Assembly: GCA_905178155.1 (NCBI GenBank)
Contig: CAJINV010000008.1
Coordinates: 3,522,013-3,586,012, forward strand
Source of the DNA: Amoebophrya sp. A120
Lineage: Eukaryota > Sar > Dinophyceae > Syndiniales > Amoebophryaceae
Length of the DNA: 64,000 nucleotides
Direction of reading: 5' to 3'
The position numbers and the translations under genes were made by a program. The notes under the pieces were generated by a model. It was not told where the DNA came from, did not search any database, and saw only the letters and a program-made list of their open reading frames with translations. Of the stretch, positions 56,901 to 64,000 are shown piece by piece (position 1 is the first letter of the stretch; each line of letters opens with the position of its first letter).

Positions 56901-59900
56901 GCGCAAAGACGTTGCTGTGTAGATTCTGCGCCAATCATTCTATTGCGATTCGGAACCATCTTCCAAAAAATACAAATCTCAGGTAGTCCCCCGCGGAGTC
57001 GATAGATTGTCGCTGCGAAGCCTGACGCGCTTACGGAAGCAGACTGCCGGTGGCGGAGTGGCACTGGGTCGCAGGGTCATAGAAGATGGCATCCAGGTTC
57101 GACCAGTTCGTGGATAACTAACAGCACGACAGAACTTTCGCTCTGCCCACGGAAAGATCAGCAGCGGCGACACGACCGAGCACGACAACAAACTACGACC
57201 AGGCCAGATCACGGATTCGATGCTGCAACGAAACTAGCCTGATTCCACTAGTCTGATTCCATCCGTAAACCTGATTCCGATACGCGGATTCGATACCTTA
57301 GCCTGATTCCGTTAGTCTGATTCCATAGATAAGTCTGATCCCGTAAATGCTTTAGTCTGATACCATCGACGACCGTTTCTGAACGCGCAGGACAAAGAGC
57401 TCCCGAACAAGCAGGTGGAGGCCATTTTTAGCAGCCGGAACGAGGCTCTCATGCTGTTTGCTCTACGGAACTGGAATGGGTTGCCCCGGACCCGTATCAA
57501 ATGCAAAAGTGTCTGGGTCTGGGAGGTTGGAGCTTGTGACGCTAACTTTGGACTCTAAAAAAATCTGTATTGCATGATCAGCAAGAGGAGTCTAGTTTGT
57601 GCTACGCGGGGAGGGCATTTGTCATGCGGAATAGGCATCCGGAAGCCATTGAAAAATCAGTGATGCTAGGTCATGCATTACAGACATCCTGGGTCATGCA
57701 AAATATGCATGACACTTCCGGCAACATTCCAGACCCAGACATTTTTGCATTTGATAACCCGCTACGACCTCCTGCAACTCGCGGACATGCAGAGCGATCC
57801 GCTCCTTGCCGCCTTGCGCGATCTATCAAATGCAAAAATGTCTGGGTCTGGAAAGTTGGAACTTGTGATGCTAACTTTGGACTCTAAAAAAATCTGCATG
57901 ACCAGCAAGAGGAGCCACATTTGTGCTACGCGAGGAGGGCATTTGTCATGCGGAAACGGCATCAGGAAGCTTTCCAAAAATCTGCGATGCTGGGTCATGC
58001 ATTACAAGCATCATGGGTCATGCCAGACAAGCATGACAAGCCTTCCATTCTTCAAGACCCACACATTTTTACATTTGATACGATCCGCTCCACGAAGATA
58101 TTAAACCCTCCGCTTTTCACGGAATCGTCGGAGAGGACTCCATACTCAAGAAGAACAGCTGGTTATTGACGACTCCGGCCGACGTGCAAGCCGTCGCGCC
58201 TCGGAGCTGCCCGCCGGCGGTGGGCGAGCACCTGGGAAAACCGGCGCTGGTCCGCCTGGGTAGTGCCGTCGATCAGGCCCGGCTCCTGCGGTACGTGCAG
58301 AAGTTCGCCAACGCAGGAGTAGACCTCCACCTCTCGAAGAAGGTGAAACCGTTCGAACCGCTGATCGTGGAAGATTTTCTGGAGCTGCTTACCAGCGTCA
58401 CGTTGTATGCATTGCAAATATGTCTGGGTCTGGAAACTTGTAATGCTAAGTGACGTAGCATGAGGAGCCCACAATAAATGATTGCCTAGCATGACAAGCT
58501 TCTGAGCTTCTAAGTGTTGCCTATTCGGCATGACAAACTCCGACTTCGCATCACAGAAAAAAAGGGTTTTTGGGTACCGTGCATGACAGACTTGAAAGTC
58601 CTGCTAGCCTAGCATGACAAACCTTGCTTTTTTCCAGACCCAGACATTTTTGCATTTGATATCACGGACGGAAACGGGAAAACCAATCTGGTGAAACACG
58701 AACCATTCCTGCTCAACCTGCTCGACCACTACCGGGTCAAACTGCCCGTGCACGTCTCCACAAAGGTGTTGGAGCAGTTCTACGAGACCGAGAAAGCCTA
58801 TGGAACTGTCAGGATCGAAATCAAGAGAGTCGAAATAAGTAATTTGTGATGCATAAAAGCGAGGATACCAGTTGGACCCTCAGACTCAGTTTGTTTCCAG
58901 GTGGCGCGTGACGAATTTCGGGAGCACCAAGATCCAGTCTGTCGCGCTGTTTGCGCAAAGAAGACGGCTCCTGTCATGAAAACTCTGGCAGTCCATCGTC
59001 TTCCCCTAAACAGGCTTGCGATTGGTCTCATTTGCCTGCTCCCCAACACTGGCCTTACGTGCCCTACATTTTATGCATACACAACTAACTAAACTTTTGG
59101 ATTTTGTCGATTTTGATCCTGGCACTCCCATAAGGTTGACGCAGAGGCGGCTGCGCTCACCCTGCCTGCGGACGGTCCAGCACTTGACCAGGAGGCGGCC
59201 GGGGCTCGGAACCGGGTTATGGCGTTCTCAACTGTTACATTCTCAACTGTTACACGGATGCGTGATGCAAGAATGGCAAAAGTGAAAGGGGTCACCTTGC
59301 GGGTCTTGCATGACAGATCTGGCAAAGATTCCGAGCCTGTTTGGCTCTTCGAGAATTTGTCATGCGAAGCAGCTTGATCGTGTCGATTCTGATTGTGATT
59401 TTGCATTTACAAATCATGTAACAGTTGAGAATGTTAATGTAACAGTTGAGAACGCCATACGGGTGCTGGCCAGGTTTCTGTCTCTGCCGCGGCGCGATTT
59501 GACGACCCACAGTATCCTGAGTAAAAACGTACCCACACCATAGTCAAGATGGGGAATCGGCTAGACAAATCCACAAGTTTTGGCTGTTTTGCATGACAAA
59601 TTTGGATTCGTAGTGTAGTGCTGTTTGAGCTAGCTAAGCAGCATCACAGATCTAGCATACCATGGTGATTGGAGCATGACAAATTACAAAACACGACTAG
59701 AAAATGCTTCTCATGGGGCTCCGCATGAGAAACATTTTCAGCATGCAGATTTGCATTACAACTCTGGTGTGGGTACGTTTTTACTGAGGATACACACCGT
59801 GAAAAAGTTGTTGGAGGAAGCGGAACTGGAAATTGTCGAAGGTTGCATCGTATCAACTGTAAAAATGTCTGGGTCTGGAAGAATGCACGTTTGTCATGCT

Positions 59901-61870
59901 AAGTCTGAAGCATGCAAAAATCTGTGTTGCATGATTACCAAAAGTCGTCCAGTTTTGACCAAGTCGGGAGGGAGTTTCTCATGCAGGATAAGCATGAGAG
60001 AGATCGCGCAGAATCTGTAATGCTAGGCTCTGCATTCCAGACCTCATGGGTCATGGAAAAGCTGCATGACAAATCGCGCACTCTTCCAGACCCAGACATT
60101 TTTACAGTTGATACATCGCTATCAACTCGAATGGTACGACAACTGCTACAGAGTACGACACTGCAGCTACTTCCGCTGCTGCTGCAGCGCAGGCGGGAGA
60201 AGTGGAACAAGTGGTAAAGGGGACCACGGACAAGAACAACTCCACGGCAACTTTTAGTACAACAACTCGCCGCAAGACGAGCAGCTGCAGCAGCCCCCGC
60301 ACCGTGGCCAGTCTGTCGATCGCAAAAAACCCGTTCAAGCTCCGCATTCTGCGGGGTCTGTATACGCAGCCCGGCGCTTGGAACATCGAGCGCGACGTGA
60401 CGATGAGGATCTGGAAACATGCCGGCATCGACGTGGACACGCCGCAGAGCCAGCTGGCGCTGGCAGCACTGAAACTGTTCGATGCCACCACCCAGATGCA
60501 CCCCGACCACATCGACGCCATCCTCTCGACCAAGAACACCGACCTGATGTACCACCTGCTGGACACGTGGGACTTCCCCATTTCGCACGACCAGTTCGAC
60601 GAGCTGCTGAACTTCGATTGGTGCTTCGGCCTTCAGCCGTGCACAAAGCTGACATCATCTGCGTGCACAAAGTTGACATCATCTGCGATGTCGGCTTCGT
60701 CCTCTGCCGTTGCAGTTTTCAGCCTGGATGCTGTCCCGGTGGGAGTTCTTCCCTCCCCGGTCGTGGGGAGTTGTACATCAGCACGGGCCGCCGGGGTAGC
60801 AGCTGCACTCGTCACAGGCGAAGAGCAGGGGCGGGGCAACAACGACGGCAGTACCAATAGTATGCCCACCGCGACGACGAGGAGCACCGGTGCGGCTGAA
60901 GAAGCGTGTTGCGGAACTACAACTTCGCCCCCCACTTACTACTACACCAACCGGGCAGGTGGCATCAAGGTGATTGCCAAACTGCTCACCAAGTGGCAAC
61001 CCAACCTGACGGCGGAGCAGGCCGCGGGCCTGCGTCGCAGGTACGCGGATTCTCCGGTGTCCGACTTATCAAATGTAAAAGTGTCTGGGTCTGGAAGATT
61101 CTAGACTTGTAATGCTGTCTCTGGATTCCAGAAAAATTTGTATTGCATGACCAGCAAAAGGCCTCCAGTTTGTGCTACGTGGAGAGGGCATTTCTCATGC
61201 GGTAGAGGCATCACAAAGTCTTCTAAAAATCTGTGATGCTAGGGCATGCATCACAGACATCATGGGTAATTCAAAAGATGCATGACAAACCTGGCAATCT
61301 TCCAGATGACCCAGACATTTTTGCATTTGATACGACTGGGTGACCAGCAAGTACGGTGGTGGTGGACTTTCCGCCAATGAGGTGATGTTACTGGAAGAAA
61401 CTACCCAGGGCGGCCCAGAAGTAGACGGGCTGCAAAATGCATCCCGGCAACACCAGCAGCCGCAAGTAGAACCTCAGCCGCTCGGTGAAACGGAAAGTAA
61501 AAATCAGGGTGACGGAGGACAAGTCGACAATGAAGCTGCTGCTGCCGATATTGCGAGAAAAAAATCCCTCATCCCCTATTCAGCACAGGATTTTTGAAGC
61601 GGGATTATAATTTGTGCTGTACTCATGATCTTCAAGAGGTACTACTGTCGGCACACGCAAAGCATCTGCGTAAAATTATTGCCTTGTTATTTGCTGCAAA
61701 TGCAATACATTAAATTTGCATCACTGAGTCATTCTCATTGCGATATGGGGAGGGGGATCATTTTCATTTCGATAGTTAACGTCTGGACGGTTTCTTCATC
61801 TGGTGACGAGACCGGATCGCGGGAGGACTGGGACATGATTCCTGCTGACGGTAGTTCGTTGGATCCGTAA
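41958..61870 (+). CDS. Unknown 1060-aa protein in 11 exons, host of the 14-kb transposon intron
   Basis: Exons 41958-43094, 57391-57494, 57762-57823, 58086-58402, 58667-58798, 59138-59217, 59465-59512, 59798-59850, 60119-61066, 61338-61548, 61780-61870; 3183 nt, exactly 1061 codons with the stop. The ATG at 41958 has a good context. A hydrophobic stretch near residues 32-50 (LLTRVVALVPILSSGLG) could be a signal peptide or anchor. The remainder alternates helical segments (for example AELTDTIFKAFLARG, ARLLRYVQKFANAGVDLHL, LLNLLDHYRVKLPVHVSTKV) with Thr/Ser-rich inserts, suggesting a helical-repeat protein. No family is recognised. Nine introns are introners; intron 1 is the transposon. That nine independent introner removals keep one frame is strong support for the gene model. 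Confidence 0.75.
43104..43240 (+). repeat. Left terminal array of GGAATCAGACTA motifs
   Basis: About nine degenerate direct copies of (G)GAATCAGACTA(A)T, the first next to the element terminus. They are the inverse of the array at 57236-57374. Tandem sub-terminal motifs could be transposase binding sites (inference). Confidence 0.85.
43241..43779. other. Left arm of the MULE, upstream of its gene
   Basis: No gene supported; presumably the transposase promoter region. Confidence 0.4.
43780..55648 (+). CDS. MULE-like transposase, about 1926 aa in 13 exons
   Basis: Exons 43780-43875, 44448-44636, 44835-45063, 47148-47189, 47404-48198, 48477-50284, 50559-50592, 50842-51552, 52588-53131, 53396-53840, 54032-54626, 54878-54924, about 55403-55648; 5781 nt in frame. 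An AT-hook-like KRGRPKKNPPDP lies near residue 155. At about 250 there is a Cys finger (FCRNC...ECKYKL then LTANNLKHG) like the FLYWCH/WRKY fingers of MULEs. Candidate catalytic motifs follow: GDCCHADTT (about 427), EEQTATYEVGMQSFLRLLE, and AWDGTPTISQAL (about 505); the distal Glu is not identified. A SWIM finger CSC-x9-CKH lies near 1500. A Pro/Ala-rich tail ends the protein. The internal start and last exon are least certain. The gene is in the same orientation as its host and is itself split by at least nine introners. Confidence 0.6.
44637..44829. mobile_element. Introner, family H (only copy seen), inside the transposase gene
   Basis: The left end TATGGGACTCTCAAGCGTTA and the inverse of the right end TATGGGGTTCTCAGCTGTTG both continue as GGCTACACACTCAGC. 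TSD weak (AGCAT/CACGC). Removal keeps the frame (DKSEH|AASVSG). Confidence 0.75.
45201..45384 (-). CDS. Possible terminal exon of an antisense gene nested in the transposase intron
   Basis: Read on the minus strand, a pyrimidine tract and AG precede a frame ending KVLLVAKKGMARDLFVHYG...ILRRTSFMIDFQLRY-stop. It looks like protein, but no family is recognised and no complete gene can be assembled. Confidence 0.3.
46130..46420 (-). CDS. Possible internal exon of an antisense gene nested in the transposase intron
   Basis: The minus frame reads SSIVFAFTHDLTVTMLKRAT then KPTERQYGDTERELLLKAR, preceded by an AG on that strand. It has a protein-like composition. It could belong with 45201-45384 to a decayed nested element. 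Unrecognised. Confidence 0.3.
47190..47398. mobile_element. Introner, family A-like, in the transposase gene
   Basis: Left end TATGCGTGGCAGATGTGTCT; right end CAGACGCATTTGCATCGGATA-like inverse; TSD CGCTC/CGCCG. Removal joins DQQQDA to HGGRNG. Confidence 0.75.
48199..48471. mobile_element. Introner, family A, in the transposase gene
   Basis: TATGGATTGCAAAAGTGTCT and the inverse ending ACATTTTTGCATTTGATA; perfect TSD GATAC at 48194-48198 and 48472-48476. It lies within the putative catalytic domain. Confidence 0.92.
50285..50553. mobile_element. Introner, family A, in the transposase gene
   Basis: TATCAAATGCAAAAGTGTCT and the inverse ending ATTTGCAGTGCATA; perfect TSD CCGCC at 50280-50284 and 50554-50558. 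Confidence 0.92.
50593..50836. mobile_element. Introner, family A-like (diverged), in the transposase gene
   Basis: The left arm contains TGGGTGTTTGGGTCTGGAAA; the right end CAGACACATTTGCGGCCCATA is its inverse. TSD not preserved. Only a 34-nt exon separates it from the previous introner. Confidence 0.75.
51553..52582. mobile_element. Long introner (1.03 kb), family E-like, in the transposase gene
   Basis: The left end TATCCGGAACGAAGAAAAAG continues as CCCTCCTCCCCATATCGAAG. The right end (CTTCGTTACGGGAAGGGGGG then CTCACAATA) is its degraded inverse. Perfect TSD GCAAC at 51548-51552 and 52583-52587. It is four times longer than its relatives, with internal CGCGCCTTGTCCGC-type repeats near 51690-51760 and no convincing ORF. 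Confidence 0.8.
53132..53390. mobile_element. Introner, family A, in the transposase gene
   Basis: TATTCATTGCAAAAGTGTCT and the inverse ending CACCTTTGCAATTGATA; TSD GTCTC/GCCTC. Removal joins VVVS to KVERD just before the SWIM finger. Confidence 0.9.
54627..54872. mobile_element. Introner, family I (only copy seen), in the transposase gene
   Basis: Left end TATCCTATGGAAAAGCGCAC; inverse of the right end TATCCTCTAAGAGAAAGCGC; both continue towards TACAG. TSD not preserved. Removal keeps the frame. Confidence 0.7.
55138..55347. mobile_element. Introner, family A-like, nested in a GT-AG intron of the transposase gene
   Basis: Left end TATGCCGTTTGCAATACAAA followed by GTGTCTGGTGTC; right end CAGACCCAGCAGACGCATTTG-like inverse with GCACGCAA; perfect TSD TTTGC at 55133-55137 and 55348-55352. 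It lies between the GTAAGT donor at 54925 and the last exon. Confidence 0.7.
55649..56216. other. MULE interior between its two genes
   Basis: No gene supported; probably the 3' UTR of the transposase. Short direct repeats of TTCATCT-type only. Confidence 0.4.
56217..56754 (+). CDS. Possible second small ORF of the MULE (fragment)
   Basis: A frame at about 56217-56407 (LWKAPEEDENLRGGD...ACEKMRRQA) has GC-rich third positions like the other exons. After removing the introner at 56408-56700 it can continue to a stop near 56754 (ALVRSGLKQSSRPVF). Start exon and function unknown. A further coding-like stretch lies at 56804-56923. Confidence 0.3.
56408..56700. mobile_element. Introner, family C-like, in the MULE right arm
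   Basis: The left end contains TGTGCAAAAACGTCCCCGCC; the right end GGGGCGGGGACGTTGTTATC then CAGGATA is its inverse. No clear TSD. Confidence 0.75.
57236..57374 (-). repeat. Right terminal array of TAGTCTGATTCC motifs
   Basis: About seven copies in inverse orientation to the left array, the last directly before the right TSD. It defines the right end of the MULE. Confidence 0.85.
57495..57756. mobile_element. Introner, family A
   Basis: TATCAAATGCAAAAGTGTCT and the inverse ending ATTTTTGCATTTGATA; perfect TSD ACCCG at 57490-57494 and 57757-57761. Confidence 0.95.
57824..58080. mobile_element. Introner, family A
   Basis: TATCAAATGCAAAAATGTCT and the inverse ending ATTTTTACATTTGATA; perfect TSD CGATC at 57819-57823 and 58081-58085. 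Its internal sequence is close to that of the previous copy, pointing to recent common origin. The exon between them is 62 nt. Confidence 0.95.
58403..58661. mobile_element. Introner, family A
   Basis: The left arm holds TATGCATTGCAAATATGTCT; the right ends TTTTTGCATTTGATA. TSD TCACG, with two extra bases (TT) between the left TSD and the element. Removal joins LLTSVT to DGNGKT. Confidence 0.88.
58799..59132. mobile_element. Introner, family B
   Basis: TATGGAACTGTCAGGATCGA and the inverse ending GATCCTGGCACTCCCATA; TSD poorly preserved (AAGCC/AGGTT). Frame kept. Confidence 0.88.
59218..59459. mobile_element. Introner, family F
   Basis: TATGGCGTTCTCAACTGTTA and a long inverse ending GAGAACGCCATA; perfect TSD CGGGT at 59213-59217 and 59460-59464. 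The TIR contains a doubled CTCAACTGTTACA motif. Confidence 0.95.
59513..59792. mobile_element. Introner, family C
   Basis: TATCCTGAGTAAAAACGTAC and the inverse ending TTTTTACTGAGGATA; TSD CACAG/CACAC. The exon before it is only 48 nt. Confidence 0.92.
59851..60113. mobile_element. Introner, family A
   Basis: TATCAACTGTAAAAATGTCT and the inverse ending ATTTTTACAGTTGATA; perfect TSD CATCG at 59846-59850 and 60114-60118. The variant AACTGTAAA is changed on both arms, so the arms have co-varied. Confidence 0.95.
61067..61332. mobile_element. Introner, family A
   Basis: TATCAAATGTAAAAGTGTCT and the inverse ending ATTTTTGCATTTGATA; perfect TSD CGACT at 61062-61066 and 61333-61337. Confidence 0.95.
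61549..61774. mobile_element. Introner, family E
   Basis: TATTGCGAGAAAAAAATCCC and the inverse ending CATTTTCATTTCGATA; TSD lost (GCCGA/GTTAA). If not removed the host protein ends early (61597); if removed it reads AADVWTVSSSGDETG to a stop at 61870. Confidence 0.75.
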
Positions 61871-63192
61871 GGCGAACTCTCGTACGTCGGACCCTTTCTG
61901 AAGATGTGCCGTTCGCACTGTGGTGTGTACACAAGAATGAGATCGCGCTGCTTGTTGCACTCACTTGTTTTGCCCGCAAACGTTTTGTAAGTTCTTCTAC
62001 GAAGTAGGTATCAAGTTGTATGTACGTACCAATCTACAACTGCCGGATGAACAAGAATATAGACGAGCAGAAGTTTTGGAATATTGTACTTAGTTTTGGA
62101 AATTTCTGTCTTGAGAATACTACAACAAACCACGGGGCGGGATCTGCTTCTATTTTTCCCTCTCAATACAGCACTGCACCAGCTAGACACAAAGAAAGAT
62201 TTAAACTTCTTGCTGTCACTCACAGTATCGTCGATTTCGATCGTCTGCACGCAAGGGCAGGTTGTAGGTAATGTGTATTTTTGAAGATATTTTTGTTGGG
62301 CCGACGAGGTGGAAGGGGTACCTGCTGCTAGCGTTGAGGGGCGCTTTTGTCCATGCGAACCGCGATGAAAAATATAGAAACCCAAGAGCAAGCTTTGCTA
62401 CATAATTGTGTTGCGCAGATGGAAATCAGAATTGGTCTAGGACCGACTAACCAATCTGACAGGACTTCTTCACAGTCTCAGTTGTAGGATCTAACTTCTG
62501 GCCTCGGGTTTTCCCCTACAACTTCTAGGAGTGGAAAAAGAAATATGGTCTTTGTTCTACGAAACCGGTCGTACCTGGTGGGCCTTTATCTGTAAGCTTT
62601 TGGTTTTTTGTTGCCCTGGCGCGCGTTGGCCACAAGATCTGTAAATCCAAAATTCGTGGTGGCGCAATAGTACTCACTGCAGAAAGGTGATCTCGCCCCG
62701 AGAATGCAGAAGTGTGCACACGTTTGTAATGCAAACACGAGGAAATTCAGAAATCGAAATTCGAAAATGCAATGCTCTACTGCTCCAGCAGAATTTGAAG
62801 CAAGGAAAAAAGAAAAAATCGATTGGTAGAATCTTGGATCAAATAAGTAGAAGGAAAAGCTCAGCAACAAGGTGAACACGGCAACTTAATACTACATCAT
62901 CAAATTCATTTTCAATTTTTTGAACAAAAATTATCATCATTTTCACGAGCAGGACTGCACAACATGAAGAGTTAGCGAGCCAAGACTCGAGAAAAATTAC
63001 CGTTGATTTCATCCGGCAGCGAGCGTCGTGTCTCCTTTTTTGTCTGACCCTAACACACCAGTTGGACGAGAAGACTGACTACACTTGACTGTTACACTAA
63101 GCAAAGAAATACCGTCTTTCACCGCCACAAAAAAAACTAGAAGCAAGAGACCTAACAGCATCAATTGAGCCTCGTCCGCAAAAGAGAAAAAA
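61871..63192. other. Intergenic region, no supported gene
   Basis: AT-rich, 1.3 kb, with unconvincing minus ORFs (62011-62391, 62586-62879). Presumed terminator of the 1060-aa gene and promoter of PFDN6. Confidence 0.5.
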
Positions 63193-64000
63193 ATGGTGGC
63201 AAGCAGCGGTAACGCGCGTGGCGGGGGTCCGGTTTCGCAGCCGTCACCGGAGGTTACCGCGTTGGCGACCGAGTTCCGGGAGCTGCAGAAACAGCTGCAG
63301 ACGAACTACGATTCGCGGATGAAGCTGCTGACTCAGCAGGAGGAGAACCAGACGGTGGCGAAGGAATTCGCGATCCTGGAGCAGGTATCCTGTGCAAAAG
63401 TATCGTACTCGTACTAATTGCAGATATGCATAAAAAATCCAACTTTCTACCTGAAATAGCACGACAAATTCATTGCATTTTTGTTCTTGGGAAAGTTTGT
63501 AATGCAATTCATACTAGGTAGTACGATTACTTTTGCAGTGCATAGTATGACGGTGTGGTCTACAAGTTGATCGGCCCCGTGCTGGTCCGCCAGAACCTGG
63601 AGGACGCGATATCAGAATGAAAAATCCCCCCTCTCCATATCAAAACGAAGTTTCTGATGCTGGATTTGCGTACACAAATCTGATTTGTCTTGCTGGCGAG
63701 GACTGCGGACCCATGTTAAGCCTGAGGAGACAGGTTTTGGCCTTGGCGCTTCGCATGACAGACGTCTATGCTGTAGGTGCAACAGCATGACAAACCGCTT
63801 GTAGAATGCGGCGGAGCCTGTGGAATTGCCTTCATGTAACACAGAGACGATTTGTGGTCACAAATTAGCAACACAAATTTTCGAAAACGTGCCTTGTCAA
63901 TATGGGGAGGGGGGATTTTTCCTTTTGATACGCGAAGGGGAACGTGGACAAGCGACTGAACTACATCAAGGAAGAGCTCGACCGAGCGGACAAGGTCATC
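63193..64000 (+). CDS. PFDN6: Prefoldin subunit 6 (5' part, truncated by window end)
   Basis: Exons 63193-63385, 63550-63609, 63936-64000 and beyond. Prefoldin is a hexameric co-chaperone that passes nascent actin and tubulin to the CCT chaperonin; subunit 6 is a beta-type coiled-coil subunit. Visible features: the N-terminal coiled coil (ALATEFRELQKQLQTNYDSR...LLTQQEENQTVAKEFAILEQ), the beta-hairpin core DGVVYKLIGPVLVRQNLEDA (human: NVVFKLLGPVLVKQELGEA), then GNVDKRLNYIKEELDRADKVI opening the second coiled coil (human: VGKRLDYITAEI). Two introners are removed with one TSD copy each to give this alignment. The second half of the protein is beyond the window. Confidence 0.92.
63386..63544. mobile_element. 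Short introner, family A-like, in PFDN6
   Basis: Left end TATCCTGTGCAAAAGTATCG; right end GATTACTTTTGCAGTGCATA. TSD GCAGG/GTATG. At 159 bp it is the shortest introner here. Removal yields LEQ|DGVVYKL. Confidence 0.75.
63610..63930. mobile_element. Introner, family E, in PFDN6
   Basis: TATCAGAATGAAAAATCCCC and the inverse ending GATTTTTCCTTTTGATA; perfect TSD CGCGA at 63605-63609 and 63931-63935. Confidence 0.94.

Larger units (their letters stand above)
43094..57374 (+). mobile_element. 14.3-kb Mutator-like (MULE) transposon forming intron 1 of the host gene
   Basis: Flanked by the 9-bp direct repeat GTTTCTGAA (43085-43093 and 57375-57383), a TSD length typical of MULEs. The ends are inverted: the left starts GGTAAGAGAGGGAATCAGAC, the inverse of the right end starts GGTCGTCGATGGTATCAGAC. 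Both ends continue as arrays of the GGAATCAGACTA motif in opposite orientation. The interior encodes a MULE-like transposase. Removing the element and one TSD copy gives a continuous host frame (KRFL-NAQ-DKEL). Splicing GT 43095 to AG 57390 also keeps the frame (KRFLK-DKEL). The element thus behaves as a giant intron. Confidence 0.75.

Noticed and set aside
43094-57374. Giant virus or Polinton-like insertion
   Set aside because: No DNA polymerase, retroviral-type integrase, protease, ATPase or capsid signature was seen; the 9-bp TSD, inverted ends and SWIM/FLYWCH-like fingers fit a MULE better.
43095-57390. Two separate genes misjoined across 43094/57391
   Set aside because: The 9-bp direct repeat at both edges and exact frame restoration argue for one gene interrupted by an insertion.
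12833-63930. Repeated units reminiscent of a CRISPR array
   Set aside because: The repeats are long inverted pairs scattered in separate genes with TSDs, not short direct repeats with unique spacers, and the genome is eukaryotic.

Overview
This is eukaryotic nuclear DNA, most likely from a dinoflagellate-lineage protist of the Amoebophrya/Syndiniales type. That assignment is an inference. It rests on recognisable eukaryotic genes (IFT52, a Fun30/SMARCAD1-type SNF2 ATPase, SURF6, a rhomboid protease, prefoldin subunit 6), on every recognised gene lying on the + strand, and above all on the introns. More than thirty introns are mobile 'introner' elements. They have terminal inverted repeats (TIRs) ending TAT...ATA, are usually flanked by 5-bp target-site duplications (TSDs), and mostly lack GT-AG ends. 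Introners of this kind are known from Amoebophrya genomes.

Layout: 1-997 is the 3' end of a gene with a LURP-one/Tubby-C-like tail. 3239-13657 is a 2079-aa WW + ankyrin protein interrupted by a 3-kb compound foldback insertion. 15693-16874 is an EFCAB11-like EF-hand protein. 17648-20539 is IFT52 in 8 exons. 21509-22257 is a small tail-anchored protein. 23540-25162 is a small membrane/secreted Cys-rich protein. 26010-30329 is the SNF2 ATPase. 31074-31580 is a foldback element. 31939-33952 is SURF6. 35512-40167 is a rhomboid protease in 10 exons. 41958-61870 is an unknown 1060-aa protein in 11 exons. 63193 to the end is the 5' part of PFDN6.

The main surprise is at 43094-57374, inside the 1060-aa gene. 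A 14.3-kb element is flanked by a 9-bp direct repeat (GTTTCTGAA) and by inverted arrays of a GGAATCAGACTA motif. It encodes a multi-exon protein of about 1926 aa with features of Mutator-like (MULE) transposases: an N-terminal Cys zinc finger, D...D motifs and a C-terminal SWIM finger. The left terminus begins G|GTAAG, so the transposon end itself supplies a consensus 5' splice site and the whole element can be removed as an in-frame intron. The transposase gene is in turn cut by at least nine introners, so the intron is nested three levels deep.

Exon joins were tested by reading frame. With one TSD copy removed per introner, IFT52, the 1060-aa gene, the rhomboid, SURF6, the SNF2 gene, the 245-aa gene and the transposase all give uninterrupted frames whose total exon length is a multiple of three. 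Where homologues are remembered (IFT52, SNF2 motif VI, rhomboid, PFDN6) the joins land on conserved residues. Nine TIR families (here called A-I) are recognisable. Coordinates at introner boundaries are good to a few bases because the TSD makes the cut point ambiguous.
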